Below the pieces are notes generated by a model. It made no database searches. It was not told where the DNA came from and saw nothing but the letters and a program-made list of their open reading frames with translations. Below, piece by piece: positions 17,193 through 26,466 of a stretch of DNA of 64,000 nt. Each line of letters starts with the position of its first letter. The stretch's first letter is position 1. The stretch covers positions 62,001 through 126,000 of the forward strand of contig JAFZDJ010000003.1 in NCBI GenBank assembly GCA_017561265.1, written 5' to 3'. The position numbers were made by a program, and so were the translations under genes. This DNA comes from Bacteroidales bacterium. Lineage in GTDB: Bacteria > Bacteroidota > Bacteroidia > Bacteroidales > UBA932.

Positions 17193-17795
17193 ATGAATTA
17201 TTTGATCGTCGGTCTAGGAAACATCGGCGTCGAATATGCCAACACCAGACACAACATGGGATTTATGGTATTGGATGCCTGGGCTCAGGCATCCAATATT
17301 GTTTTTGAGTCTGGAAGATACGGCAGCACGGCGACTGTTTCATTCAAGGGCAGGAAGTTCACTCTTCTCAAGCCTTCCACATACATGAACCTCAGCGGCA
17401 AAGCCGTACGCTATTGGATGAACGAGCTTAAGATCCAGCCGGAGAACCTTCTGGTGATCTCGGACGATCTCAACATCCCGTTCGGAACCCTGCGTCTGCG
17501 CAAGAACGGAAGCGCCGGAGGACACAACGGCCTGACCAATATCACAGAGCTCATCGGCACTCAGGAATATGCCAGAATCAGAGTCGGCATAGGCAATGAT
17601 TTCGGCAGAGGCCAGCAGGTAGGATATGTGCTGGGAGAATTGAGTCCTGAAGAGAAAAAGGAGATGGAGCAGATAAGCAAGAGGGTGATAGACGGCGTAA
17701 AGGCTTGGGCCACAATAGGCCCGGACAGAGCCATGAATACCGTAAACACAAAACCCAAAACTATCGCATCCGAGGGTGAAACACAAGCCAAATAG
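17193..17795 (+). CDS. pth: peptidyl-tRNA hydrolase
   Basis: A 200-residue enzyme that releases tRNA from stalled peptidyl-tRNA. Family motifs are present: LIVGLGNIGVEYANTRHNMGF with the catalytic His in the RHNMG segment, PSTYMNLSGKAV, and SAGGHNGLTNI. It is coupled with rplY, a common pairing in bacteria. A C-terminal tail of about 20 residues extends past the usual end. Only AT-rich sequence and the next promoter follow. Confidence 0.95.
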   Translation: MNYLIVGLGNIGVEYANTRHNMGFMVLDAWAQASNIVFESGRYGSTATVSFKGRKFTLLKPSTYMNLSGKAVRYWMNELKIQPENLLVISDDLNIPFGTLRLRKNGSAGGHNGLTNITELIGTQEYARIRVGIGNDFGRGQQVGYVLGELSPEEKKEMEQISKRVIDGVKAWATIGPDRAMNTVNTKPKTIASEGETQAK

Positions 17796-17824
17796 CTGAA
17801 AATAATAATTTTAGCAACAAAAAA

Positions 17825-17856
17825 TTTGTTTTTTAGGCTTAAAATATATATCTTGG
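17825..17856 (+). promoter_or_regulatory. promoter of the small histone gene
   Basis: TTTG (17825-17828) and TATCTTGG (17849-17856) are 20 bases apart. The -7 box differs from TAnnTTTG at one position. It lies about 45 bases upstream of the ATG at 17902. Confidence 0.5.
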
Positions 17857-17901
17857 CAGAAGTTTTTCAATGTTTCACGAACTAATTTAAAATTCACCAC
17901 G

Positions 17902-18075
17902 ATGAAAGAGCTTGTAGATCAGATTAAGGCTGAGTACGATGTTTTCGTAAAGAACGCTGATGCTCAGGTTGAAAAGGGTAACAAGGCTGCCGGTGCACGT
18001 GCACGCAAGGCTGCGTTGAACATCATGAAGTTGATGAAGGATTTCAGAAAGGAGTCTGTAGAGGCTACAAAGTAA
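17902..18075 (+). CDS. Hc1-type histone H1-like small protein
   Basis: A 57-residue ORF found by direct reading: it begins MKELVDQIKAEYDVFVKN and ends ESVEATK. It is helical and Lys/Ala/Arg-rich in its second half (KGNKAAGARARKAALN), matching the short Hc1 histone-like family frequent in Bacteroidota. It probably binds DNA non-specifically and helps compact the nucleoid. It has its own promoter upstream and a long hairpin terminator downstream, so it is a monocistronic, probably abundant transcript. Confidence 0.85.
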   Translation: MKELVDQIKAEYDVFVKNADAQVEKGNKAAGARARKAALNIMKLMKDFRKESVEATK

Positions 18076-18100
18076 TTGAAACCTTCCATTTGCAATTGAA

Positions 18101-18133
18101 AGAGGCCGCCAGCATCACTGCTGAACGGCCTCT
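18101..18133 (+). terminator. branched hairpin after the histone gene
   Basis: Perfect stem AGAGGCCG (18101-18108) with CGGCCTCT (18126-18133); inside it a second stem CAGCA/TGCTG closes a TCAC loop. It lies 25 bases past the stop and has no T-run. AGAGGCCG also occurs in the rplY leader. Confidence 0.65.
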
Positions 18134-18166
18134 AAACGTGTACTAAAACCTAAACCTGTCATAAAG

Positions 18167-18193
18167 ATGCAACTTTTTCTTGAAACGTTGCAT
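18167..18193 (-). terminator. hairpin after the PCMD gene
   Basis: ATGCAAC (18167-18173) and GTTGCAT (18187-18193) form a 7-base perfect stem about 42 bases past the stop of the minus-strand PCMD gene. Between it and that stop the sequence is A/T-rich and otherwise empty. Confidence 0.35.
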
Positions 18194-18234
18194 GAAAAAC
18201 GAAAAAAATTGTAAAATTTTTACATTTTCCGGCT

Positions 18235-19212
18235 TTACATCACTACTTCCACATTATCGATCCATAAAGTATTGCCTACTCCGCCGTAAAAGGCCTTGCC
18301 ACAACTTGACAGGATGTGAAGCATGAAATGCGTAGGTTCGGTTCCCGGATCGGCCCATCCATCCTCCTGGATGATCACATTCTTCCCTTTGCTGTTCAAG
18401 GCATGGTATGCGCTTTCGGGATCGGTCTTCAATCCCATATAATCCTTAAAGAACGGCTGGCCGGTAATATCTCCATAATGGATCTTGACTTCATGCCCGT
18501 CCACCCACTGAGGAGCATCCTTCTCAATCCTTTCGATACCGGTTCCGACTCTGAGGGCATGGACATTCCCATCCTCATCCTCCCATCTCTTCTGAAGTAT
18601 CACGGTAATCTCGGCATAATCCGGATATCCCATCGGCTTGAGCTTTGAAAAACCTGTTCCACGAATGACCTCATGTCCCACATCTGCCTTATAATCCATC
18701 CTGACGGCCTTCGGCTTTCCTGTGAAGGGGATACCGTAAAAGACCTTTGCCATAGGATCCTTTGTCGTGGTTATAGGTTCCGGGAGAACACCGACAAGAA
18801 GGGCACCCTGACAGGTAACATCCATATTGACAATTCCCAAAGCCTTGACTTCTTCTATGTGAGTTTCTATCCTGGCGCAATATCCGTCCCCCCTCTTCTC
18901 CGGAAATATGGTATTGTTGGTCTTCACTACACCGGCAACTATTGCAAGAACATTATTTGTTCTCCAAAGATAACCTTCCGGAGCCTTGAAAGGGGTCTTT
19001 CCTGTCACTAACGTATCCTGATCACCATAAAATTCATAAAGATACTTGACATGTCCTCCGATTATTCCTGACTCCTTGACTTCGCGAACACACCAGTTAT
19101 CGAACCTTCCGAATTCATTGATTGCCTTTACGATACTTTCCTGGGCTCCTGCATCAAGGGCTGCAGAAAGGGCAAAGGCCAATGAAAGCGCAAATAATCT
19201 TGTCCGTCTCAT
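18235..19212 (-). CDS. PCMD (putative carbohydrate metabolism) domain protein
   Basis: A 325-residue secreted protein with a signal peptide ending ALDAGAQ. The rest resembles the Bacteroidales PCMD domain: ALLVGVLPEPITTTKDP, GIPFTGKPKAVRMDYKAD, ITVILQKRWEDEDGNVHALRVGTG and the closing HFMLHILSSCGKAFYGGVGNTLWIDNVEV. The fold resembles carbohydrate-binding jelly rolls, but no substrate is established. A CAAAGATA (TATCTTTG on the minus strand) at 19242-19249 is a plausible -7 box. It is the only minus-strand gene in this stretch. Confidence 0.8.
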   Translation of the reverse strand: MRRTRLFALSLAFALSAALDAGAQESIVKAINEFGRFDNWCVREVKESGIIGGHVKYLYEFYGDQDTLVTGKTPFKAPEGYLWRTNNVLAIVAGVVKTNNTIFPEKRGDGYCARIETHIEEVKALGIVNMDVTCQGALLVGVLPEPITTTKDPMAKVFYGIPFTGKPKAVRMDYKADVGHEVIRGTGFSKLKPMGYPDYAEITVILQKRWEDEDGNVHALRVGTGIERIEKDAPQWVDGHEVKIHYGDITGQPFFKDYMGLKTDPESAYHALNSKGKNVIIQEDGWADPGTEPTHFMLHILSSCGKAFYGGVGNTLWIDNVEVVM

Positions 19213-19283
19213 AAAAAATCGTTAAATATGCAAATTGATTGCAAAGATAGCAGATTTTTTGCCAACGGATTATACCGAAACCC

Positions 19284-21533
19284 ATGATATACCGCATTCT
19301 GATAACCATAACGGCGCTATTGCTTTCCTTAACGGCCTATTCCGGTCCGGCAAGGAAAGGTCTCATATACCTGAGCCAGCCGGACGGCACAAGCATAGAG
19401 GTATATATTCAGGGTGATGAATTCATGAAGATAACAACCACCAGGGAGGGGCATGCACTGATTCAGGAAAGTGACGGATGGTGGTGTTACGCCACATATG
19501 ACGGAGACGGCCGAAAGCACAGCACCGGACGGCATGCAGGCAGTGACATCCCTAGGGAAATATCAGTTGCAAGCCGTATCATACCATACAGCGCGATCGC
19601 TGCAGCTGCCGAAAGAAAAAGAACAGTACATAATAATGAAGAAGAGCCCTTGATGGCCAGGATAATGGGAGGAAGAAAGGCTGCGGCTGTAAAGGGAGAC
19701 GATGTTATAGTCAAGCACGGCCTGATCATCCTTGCGCAGTTCAAGGATGAAAAGTTCTCGCACAGCAGGGAAGATTTCGTCAACATGCTTACGCGCAGCG
19801 GCTACAGCCTGAACGGAGCTACGGGCAGCGCGAAGGAATATTTCGACGCTCAGTTCAGCGGAGCCGTAGATTTCCGGTTTGATGTGAGTTCCATCGTAAC
19901 CCTACCCGAAGGAATGGCGTTCTATGGCAAGAACGACAGTGATGACAGCGACATTGATCCGGCTAAGATGATAGTTGACGCCTGCAGGCTTGCAGATGCG
20001 GAAACAGATTTCTCGCTCTATGACGATGACGGAGATGGAGAGGTGGATAATGTTTTCGTATTTTTCGCAGGGGGTGACGAGGCGGAAGGAGCAGGAAGCG
20101 ACCGCATATGGTCCCATGCATGGTACATAAAAAGCGGAGCGGGATATAACCTGACTCTTGACGGCAAGGTCATCGACCGATACGCATGTACTGCCGAACT
20201 GTCCAGAAGATACTCCGACAAGGGAACATATCGGGAAGTTCTCGCAGGCATAGGTACATTCTGCCATGAATATTTCCACACCTTCGGCATTCCGGACATG
20301 TACGACACTGACTATGAAGGCAGTGGAGGATATGGAGCGGGGCTCTGGGCATGGACATCACTTATGGATGCCGGCAACCAGAACAACAACGGCAACACTC
20401 CTCCGAACCTCAATGCAATAGAAAGGGAACATCTTGGAATATTCGATCCTGTTGTAATCGAAAAGGATGGAAGATACAGTCTCGAGCCTGTCCATATCAA
20501 CGGAAGATACTATCGGATGGAAACAGACACCGAAGATGAATATTATCTTCTCGAATGCAGGAATGAAGAAGGCTGGGACAAGTACATCGGAGGCAGCGGA
20601 ATGCTTGTCTACCATATCGACAAGTCAAAAAGAAGCGCGGGATATTCCGACAGCTACTCGACGGATCTGAGCGCAGCCCACAGATGGATATACGCAAACG
20701 AGGTCAACAGCCGTCCGGATCATCAATGCGCAGACCTTGTCGAGGCTGATTCCAGAAGAGACGCTTATTCAGAAAACGAGAAAGAAGTTTATCATACAGG
20801 CTTGCAGAACATCAGAGGCATATTCTTTCCAAACGGCAATGTGACTTCAATAATGGAGGAAGGCAGGCCGGGACTGGGCTCATGGAGCGGAGAGCCATGC
20901 AAGGCCCATATCAGCAATATAAAGAGAAGCAACGAGGGAATATCCTTCAATGTGATAGGATTTTCAGAAACAGAAACACCACCTGCAGTCGCTTCCATCT
21001 TGACGGAGGCCTTCACCGATGCAGCCATAATCCGTTTTGAAAGCGACCGTCCTTTCGAAGGAGAAGCTGTCGTCACATGGGGACGCACAGGAATGATGAC
21101 GGAAACCGTGCGGATCGCTCCATATGAAACAGGAAGATACTCGATCACTCTGGAAGGACTGCAGCCGGACAACAAGACCTACACCGTAGAGATTCATTTT
21201 GAAATCAACGGCATGACAGGAGATCCGGCGTCTGCATCTTTCATGACAAAGAAGACTCCTGTCGTTGACTGGCCTTTCATATATATGAACGGAGTCGTAA
21301 GGAATGCTGACGGCAGCCTGCCTGCAGGGGCAAAGCTTCCGCTCAGGATATACAATGCAGGAGAAGCAGCTGAAATCAGATGGGAGTTCGATGGTCGGGA
21401 GATCGTCCCTGAGGGTGACGGATATTTCACCGTAAGCAGAAGCGGAGTCCTGAAGGCTTATATAATATGGTATGACGGCTCGCAGGAGATACTGATGAAG
21501 GAAGTCACCGTAAGAAAGGAGGATGAGAAATGA
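19284..21533 (+). CDS. M6-family metalloprotease
   Basis: A 749-residue secreted zinc protease. A signal peptide (about 1-20) and a propeptide-like region (about 25-130) precede the catalytic domain. The active site is HEYFHTFGIPD (328-338), the HExxHxxGxPD pattern of immune-inhibitor-A-like M6 enzymes. A DDDGDGEVD stretch (247-255) looks like a calcium site. The C-terminal 250 residues are two beta-sandwich modules. Its stop overlaps the next lipoprotein gene by 4 bases (ATGA). It probably degrades proteins outside the cell. Confidence 0.88.
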   Translation: MIYRILITITALLLSLTAYSGPARKGLIYLSQPDGTSIEVYIQGDEFMKITTTREGHALIQESDGWWCYATYDGDGRKHSTGRHAGSDIPREISVASRIIPYSAIAAAAERKRTVHNNEEEPLMARIMGGRKAAAVKGDDVIVKHGLIILAQFKDEKFSHSREDFVNMLTRSGYSLNGATGSAKEYFDAQFSGAVDFRFDVSSIVTLPEGMAFYGKNDSDDSDIDPAKMIVDACRLADAETDFSLYDDDGDGEVDNVFVFFAGGDEAEGAGSDRIWSHAWYIKSGAGYNLTLDGKVIDRYACTAELSRRYSDKGTYREVLAGIGTFCHEYFHTFGIPDMYDTDYEGSGGYGAGLWAWTSLMDAGNQNNNGNTPPNLNAIEREHLGIFDPVVIEKDGRYSLEPVHINGRYYRMETDTEDEYYLLECRNEEGWDKYIGGSGMLVYHIDKSKRSAGYSDSYSTDLSAAHRWIYANEVNSRPDHQCADLVEADSRRDAYSENEKEVYHTGLQNIRGIFFPNGNVTSIMEEGRPGLGSWSGEPCKAHISNIKRSNEGISFNVIGFSETETPPAVASILTEAFTDAAIIRFESDRPFEGEAVVTWGRTGMMTETVRIAPYETGRYSITLEGLQPDNKTYTVEIHFEINGMTGDPASASFMTKKTPVVDWPFIYMNGVVRNADGSLPAGAKLPLRIYNAGEAAEIRWEFDGREIVPEGDGYFTVSRSGVLKAYIIWYDGSQEILMKEVTVRKEDEK

Positions 21534-21928
21534 GAAAGCTTATAATAGTGATGACCATGGCTTTTGCCGTATCTTGCAGTCCGTATGACATCGACGAAGT
21601 GCTGCTCATGCGGGATGACATATCCATGACTATGAAAGGTGAGGTATTGTTCTCATATGACCCTCTGACATGTCAGATGTCCCATAACGATTCGAAGAAC
21701 GAATACCGCATGTTTGACGACAAGTTGTCCGAATGGGTGATCATAAGGTGCGGTCAGAGGCCGTCCTATGAGGGTCAGGAGCTTACGGCAGATTTGACAT
21801 GGACTTCGGACAGCAGTGTCAGGACAATGAAGGAGCTGACCTTCAAGATAGAAAGGACAGATGCCTCCGGGACCATATGGATGTGGTGCAGAAAAAAAAG
21901 CATAGGAATAGTCATAAAAAACTTGTAA
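21530..21928 (+). CDS. small lipoprotein coupled to the M6 protease
   Basis: A 132-residue protein with a lipobox (FAVSC, Cys16) and a predicted beta-rich body (KGEVLFSYDPLTCQM, ELTADLTWTSD, ELTFKIERTD). I do not recognise the family. The ATGA overlap with the M6 protease gene implies coupled translation, so it may be an anchor, chaperone or inhibitor of the protease; there is no direct sequence evidence for any of these. Its last codons carry the TAAATTTG that may serve as the tpiA -7 box. Confidence 0.75.
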   Translation: MRKLIIVMTMAFAVSCSPYDIDEVLLMRDDISMTMKGEVLFSYDPLTCQMSHNDSKNEYRMFDDKLSEWVIIRCGQRPSYEGQELTADLTWTSDSSVRTMKELTFKIERTDASGTIWMWCRKKSIGIVIKNL

Positions 21929-21981
21929 ATTTGCGCCGCCAAAAAGAAATATCAGTATAAACTTAAAAATAATTGAAGAAA

Positions 21982-22734
21982 ATGAGAAAACACATCGTAG
22001 CAGGCAACTGGAAGATGAACACAACAGTTGCAGAGGGCGTAGAGCTCGCAAAGGCAGTAGTAGCAGCAGCAGCTGAGGTACCGGCTGACGTAAAGCTTAT
22101 CATCGCTCCCCCATTCACACACCTCTATCCTGTAGCTGAGGTTGTAAAGGGTACAGCAGTAGGTCTTTCATCACAGAACTGCGCTGACAAGGAGAAGGGT
22201 GCTTACACTGGTGAGGTTGCAGTCAACATGCTCGCTGGCGTAGGTTGCGAGTACGTTATCCTCGGTCACTCTGAAAGAAGAGAGTACTACGGAGAGACTG
22301 ATGCAAAGCTTGTTGAGAAGGTAAAGCTCGCTCTTGCACAGGGTCTTTCTCCAATTTTCTGCATCGGTGAGAAGAAGGAGGAGCGCGAGGCAGGTCGTCA
22401 TTTCGAGGTTGTTACAGAGCAGGTAAAGAACGTTCTTTTCGAGCTTACAGCTGAGGAGATGGCTAAGGTTGTAGTAGCTTACGAGCCAGTTTGGGCTATC
22501 GGTACAGGTCTTACTGCAACTGCTGAGCAGGCACAGGAGATCCACGCAGAGATCCGCAAGGTTCTTGCTGAGAAGTTCGGTGAGCTCGCTGAGGAGATCT
22601 CAATCCTTTACGGTGGTTCATGCAACCCTACAAACGCAAAGGAGCTCTTCGCATGCCCTGACATCGACGGTGGTCTTATCGGTGGTGCAGCTCTCAAGGC
22701 TGACAGCTTCCAGGCAATCGCACTCAGCTTCTAA
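21982..22734 (+). CDS. tpiA: triose-phosphate isomerase
   Basis: A 250-residue glycolytic TIM barrel that interconverts dihydroxyacetone phosphate and glyceraldehyde 3-phosphate. Catalytic residues are K11 (AGNWKMN), H96 (LGHSERR) and E168 ([11 protein letters not shown]). The ATG at 21982 is preferred over an in-frame TTG three codons upstream. Strong codon bias marks high expression. TAAATTTG at 21926-21933 is a plausible -7 element. A 111-base inverted-repeat element starts 13 bases after the stop. Confidence 0.97.
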   Translation: MRKHIVAGNWKMNTTVAEGVELAKAVVAAAAEVPADVKLIIAPPFTHLYPVAEVVKGTAVGLSSQNCADKEKGAYTGEVAVNMLAGVGCEYVILGHSERREYYGETDAKLVEKVKLALAQGLSPIFCIGEKKEEREAGRHFEVVTEQVKNVLFELTAEEMAKVVVAYEPVWAIGTGLTATAEQAQEIHAEIRKVLAEKFGELAEEISILYGGSCNPTNAKELFACPDIDGGLIGGAALKADSFQAIALSF

Positions 22735-22746
22735 TCATTTATGATA

Positions 22747-22857
22747 TAAGAATATTCCCGTTTTTGAAAACTAAATCCCTCCCACTCCTTCGTCGCGGGT
22801 CCCTCCCGTTCACGAGGCCACGGGCGGCCACGGTTTTCAAAAACGGGAATATTCTTA
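22747..22857. repeat. long inverted repeat with 25-base perfect arms
   Basis: Arms 22747-22771 and 22833-22857 are exact reverse complements over 25 bases and begin TAAGAATATTCCCG. The 61-base centre is C/G-rich with short repeats (two CCCTCCC and two GGCCACG copies). No flanking target duplication is seen and no protein is encoded. It probably acts as a terminator for tpiA; the arms are far longer than needed for that. Confidence 0.85.
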
Positions 22858-22912
22858 TGGCAGCCGGTAGTGCAGAATGCAATACCGGAATCATTAAAGC
22901 AATATAGAATTT

Positions 22913-24511
22913 ATGAAGAAAATCATATTTTTCGCAATGGCTGCAATTGCAATGACTGCTTGCAGCAACACGTCTGATGACGCGATCAAGGAGAAGGTGG
23001 AGAGTTATGCTGTGGTGGAGGTGAGCTCGCCGCTTTATGACGCACTTTCTGAGAATGACAAGAAGATCGTAAGCCTTTTCCGCGAGGCGGGAGAGATCAT
23101 TGACGGTCTTTTCTGGAAGCAGACTTATGGAGACAAGGCTGAGATCGAGGCTCTTCCTGACGGATATGCCAAGACTTATGCAATGATCAATTACGGTGCA
23201 TGGGATCATCTTGACGACAACAATCCTTTCATCGAAGGATATGGAGCCAAGCCTCTCGGATGCCAGTACTATCCTCAGGATATGACAATGGAGGAATGGG
23301 AGGCATTTGACGACCCTGACAAGCTCAGCCTTTACACTGTAATCCGCCGTGACGAAAACGGAGCTCTCAAGACAGTATGGTACCGTGACGAGTACAAGGA
23401 GGAACTTGAGAAGGTATGCGCACTTCTTGAGGAAGCAGCTGCCCTTACTACAAACGAGGGCATGCGCACATATCTTACTGAGCGCGTGAAGGCTTTCCGC
23501 ACAGATGACTATCTTGCCAGCGATATGGCATGGATGGACATGAAGGACTGCAACATGGATCTTGTGATCGGCCCTATCGAGAACTATGACGACCATCTTT
23601 TCGAGGCCAAGGCTGCCTACGAGTGCTTCATCCTCCTCAAGGACGAGACACGCAGTGCAAACCTTGCAAAGTATGTTGCTCTTCTTCCGGAGCTGCAGAA
23701 GATGCTTCCTTGCGCTCCTGAGTACAAGACATTCGTTCCAGGAACATCATCTGACCTGAACGTTTACGATGCAATCTACTACGCAGGTGACTGCAACGCC
23801 GGCAGCAAGACCATCGCAATCAACCTTCCTAACGATGAGAGGGTTCACGCAGCGAAGGGAGCACGCCGTCTCCAGCTATATAACAGCATGATGGCCAAGT
23901 TCGACAAGATCCTCGCTCCTATCGGAGAGGTTCTCGTTGTCGAGGATCAGCAGAAGTATCTCACTGCAGATGCATTCTTCTGGAATGTGACCTTCCATGA
24001 GGTAGCTCACGGTCTTGGAGTAAAGCAGACCATCAACGGAAAGGGTACAGTTGACCAGGCCATGGGTGACCAGAAGACTTCATGGGAAGAGGCAAAGGCA
24101 GACATCCTCGGTCTTTTCATGGTGAACAAGCTCATCGATATGGGTGAGATCACAGACATCACCAAGGAGGAGTCTATCGCTACCTTCATCGCAGGTATCG
24201 TCCGTTCGGTACGTTTCGGCTCGGCTTCATCACACGGAAAGGCAAACATGATGTGCTTCAACTATATGGAAGACCATGGTGCATTCAGCCGCAACGCTGA
24301 AGGAAAGTATGTCGTTGATTTCGAGAAGGCAGCAGCTGCCATCGATTCTTGGTCAGCACTCATTCTTGAGACTCAGGCTACAGGCAACTTCGAGTTCGCT
24401 CAGAAGTATGCCGCCGAGAACGCAAGCATCCGCCCTGCACTCGCGGCAGAGATCGAGAAGGTGAACGGTGCCGGTATCCCTCGCGACATCGTCTTCGATT
24501 TCGCCTGGTAA
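22913..24511 (+). CDS. M49-like zinc peptidase lipoprotein (HExxH form)
   Basis: A 532-residue envelope lipoprotein (lipobox MTAC, Cys17). It carries HEVAHG (H362-H366) and the third-ligand motif EEAKAD (392-397) about 30 residues later, in the same order and setting as DPP III. Here the zinc site is HExxH rather than HExxGH. It is shorter than the M49 protein at 13043-15043 and lacks part of the N-terminal lobe. A peptidase or hydrolase role is likely; dipeptide release is uncertain because the spacing of the ligands differs. Confidence 0.8.
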   Translation: MKKIIFFAMAAIAMTACSNTSDDAIKEKVESYAVVEVSSPLYDALSENDKKIVSLFREAGEIIDGLFWKQTYGDKAEIEALPDGYAKTYAMINYGAWDHLDDNNPFIEGYGAKPLGCQYYPQDMTMEEWEAFDDPDKLSLYTVIRRDENGALKTVWYRDEYKEELEKVCALLEEAAALTTNEGMRTYLTERVKAFRTDDYLASDMAWMDMKDCNMDLVIGPIENYDDHLFEAKAAYECFILLKDETRSANLAKYVALLPELQKMLPCAPEYKTFVPGTSSDLNVYDAIYYAGDCNAGSKTIAINLPNDERVHAAKGARRLQLYNSMMAKFDKILAPIGEVLVVEDQQKYLTADAFFWNVTFHEVAHGLGVKQTINGKGTVDQAMGDQKTSWEEAKADILGLFMVNKLIDMGEITDITKEESIATFIAGIVRSVRFGSASSHGKANMMCFNYMEDHGAFSRNAEGKYVVDFEKAAAAIDSWSALILETQATGNFEFAQKYAAENASIRPALAAEIEKVNGAGIPRDIVFDFAW

Positions 24512-24574
24512 AACAGTCGATGTCATTCACGATCTGTCCTGGTCGTCATGCCAGGCATGATCGGGCATCCCATC

Positions 24575-24656
24575 AGCAGAACACCATCCCCCGCCGGTCG
24601 GAAAGCAGAAACAAAGGGATATGCTTTCCTCCCTGACGGGGGATGGTGTTTCTGCT
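24575..24656. repeat. nested inverted repeat between M49-like gene and tyrS
   Basis: The outer arms (24575-24593 and 24637-24656) pair with one bulged base and carry CACCATCCCCCG/CGGGGGATGGTG. An inner 8-base stem GGAAAGCA/TGCTTTCC nests inside. It lies 63 bases after the peptidase stop and probably ends that transcript. Upstream in the same 276-base gap there is a small CATGCC/GGCATG palindrome (24548-24560) and downstream a TACCTTTG box (24742-24749) before tyrS. Confidence 0.75.
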
Positions 24657-24787
24657 CCGCTCGCACACATCCGGGTGGATTGTTTTGGATCAGTAAGGCG
24701 ACATTCTTCTTCATATACAGCATATTGTAAATATATTTTCGTACCTTTGTAAATTGCAATTGATTTGATAGTAATAAAAATATAGAT

Positions 24788-26080
24788 ATGAAGAATTTTG
24801 TAGAAGAACTCAGGTGGAGAGGCATGATCCAGGACATCATGCCGGGAACAGAAGAGAAGCTTATGGAAGGATCGACTGCGGCTTATGTCGGTATCGACCC
24901 TACAGCTGATTCGCTCCACATCGGCCATATGGTCAGCATCATGATCCTCAAGCATTTCCAGAACTGCGGCCACAAGCCTATCGCCCTCGTAGGAGGTGCT
25001 ACCGGTATGATCGGAGACCCATCGATGAAGTCTCAGGAGCGTAATCTCCTCGACGAGGCTACACTCAACCACAACGTGGCATGCATCAAGGCTCAGCTCA
25101 GCAAGTTCCTCGACTTCGAGTCAGAGGCAGAGAACAAGGCAGAGCTCGTGAACAACTACGACTGGATGAAGAACTTCACATTCCTCGACTTCGCACGTGA
25201 GATCGGAAAACATATCACTGTGAACTACATGATGGCCAAGGATTCAGTGAAGAAGAGACTCTCAGGCGAGGCTCGCGACGGTATGTCATTCACAGAGTTC
25301 ACATACCAGCTCCTTCAGGGATACGACTTCCTTTACCTCTATGAGCACAAGGGATGTACACTCCAGATGGGTGGTGCAGACCAGTGGGGAAACATCACTA
25401 CAGGTTCGGAGCTCATCCGCCGTATCCTCGGAAAGGAGGCATTCGCACTCACATGTCCTCTCATCACAAAGGCTGACGGAGGTAAGTTCGGAAAGACTGA
25501 GAAGGGAAACATCTGGCTCGATCCTGAGCGCACTTCCCCATACCAGTTCTACCAGTTCTGGCTCAATGTATCTGATTCAGACGCAGAGAAGTACATCAAG
25601 ATCTTCACAATGCTCAGCAAGGAGGAGATCGATGCGGCTATCGCACAGCACGCAGAGGCTCCAGAACGCAGAGAGCTCCAGAAGCTCCTCGCAAAGGAGG
25701 TTACCACAATGGTTCATGGAGCAGCAGAGTATGAGAATGCTGTAGCTGCTTCGCAGATGCTCTTCGGCAACGCGACAAAGGATGCACTTATGAATCTTGA
25801 CGAGAAGACATTCCTTGCAGTGTTCGACGGCGTGCCTACATTCGAGATTGCAGCCGAGAAGTTCCCTATCCCTGTCATCGAGCTCCTCGCAGGTGAGTCA
25901 CAGGTATTCCCTTCAAAGGGAGAATGCCGCAAGATGATCCAGGCGAACGGTGTGAGCATCAATAAGGAGAAGGTAGCTGACATCAACGCACAGATCGGTG
26001 AGGAGTCATTCATCAATGGCAAGTACATTCTTGCTCAGAAGGGTAAGAAGAACTACTTTATCATTAAAGTTGTCAGATAA
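24788..26080 (+). CDS. tyrS: tyrosyl-tRNA synthetase
   Basis: A 430-residue class I synthetase. The ATP motifs are HIGH (residues 44-47) and KFGKT (233-237, the TyrRS form of KMSKS). The tyrosine pocket segments [15 protein letters not shown] and [11 protein letters not shown] are intact. A C-terminal S4 RNA-binding domain (about 360-430) ends the protein. TACCTTTG at 24742-24749 is the likely -7 promoter box. rbfA follows 35 bases downstream. Confidence 0.97.
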   Translation: MKNFVEELRWRGMIQDIMPGTEEKLMEGSTAAYVGIDPTADSLHIGHMVSIMILKHFQNCGHKPIALVGGATGMIGDPSMKSQERNLLDEATLNHNVACIKAQLSKFLDFESEAENKAELVNNYDWMKNFTFLDFAREIGKHITVNYMMAKDSVKKRLSGEARDGMSFTEFTYQLLQGYDFLYLYEHKGCTLQMGGADQWGNITTGSELIRRILGKEAFALTCPLITKADGGKFGKTEKGNIWLDPERTSPYQFYQFWLNVSDSDAEKYIKIFTMLSKEEIDAAIAQHAEAPERRELQKLLAKEVTTMVHGAAEYENAVAASQMLFGNATKDALMNLDEKTFLAVFDGVPTFEIAAEKFPIPVIELLAGESQVFPSKGECRKMIQANGVSINKEKVADINAQIGEESFINGKYILAQKGKKNYFIIKVVR

Positions 26081-26115
26081 TTCTGATAAGATGATGATTA
26101 AAACATACGACGCAA

Positions 26116-26466
26116 ATGGAAAAGAATATTGAAAGCACCAGGCAGCTGAAGGTTGCCAAGGAGATTCAGAAGCACATGGCGGAGATCATCCGCAGCAAGG
26201 GCATGGCCGCATTCGGTGGCGCTCTCGTGTCTGTCAGCGGTGTGAAGATCAGCCCTGATCTTTCTGTGGCAAAGATCTATGTGAGCGTATTTCCTTCCGA
26301 CAAGGCTGAGGCTGTCATGGGAGCTCTTGAGGAGAACGCAAGACCTCTTCGTGGAGAGCTCGGCAGCAAGGTAGGAAAGCAGCTACGCATTGTGCCGGAA
26401 ATCATTTTCTATCTTGACAGTTCTCTTGATTATGTAGAACATATTGAAGAATTGCTTAAAAAGTAG
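26116..26466 (+). CDS. rbfA: ribosome-binding factor A
   Basis: A 116-residue KH-like protein that matures the 16S rRNA 5' end and helps cold adaptation. Family features include RQLKVAKEIQKHMAEIIRSKG, VSGVKISPDLSVAKIYVSVFP and the ending LDSSLDYVEHIEELLKK. Its last coding bases and stop form the first bases of the left arm of a 21-base perfect inverted repeat. Confidence 0.93.
   Translation: MEKNIESTRQLKVAKEIQKHMAEIIRSKGMAAFGGALVSVSGVKISPDLSVAKIYVSVFPSDKAEAVMGALEENARPLRGELGSKVGKQLRIVPEIIFYLDSSLDYVEHIEELLKK

Noticed and set aside
22747..22857. Possible insertion sequence or MITE.
   Set aside because: No transposase, no flanking target duplication and no matching arm elsewhere in the window; kept as an inverted repeat only.
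22739..23596. A 285-residue open frame on the minus strand.
   Set aside because: It lies antisense to the M49-like peptidase and covers the tpiA-side inverted repeat. Its composition (Leu, Val, His, Cys-rich) is that of a reverse-frame shadow, and it has no recognisable motif.
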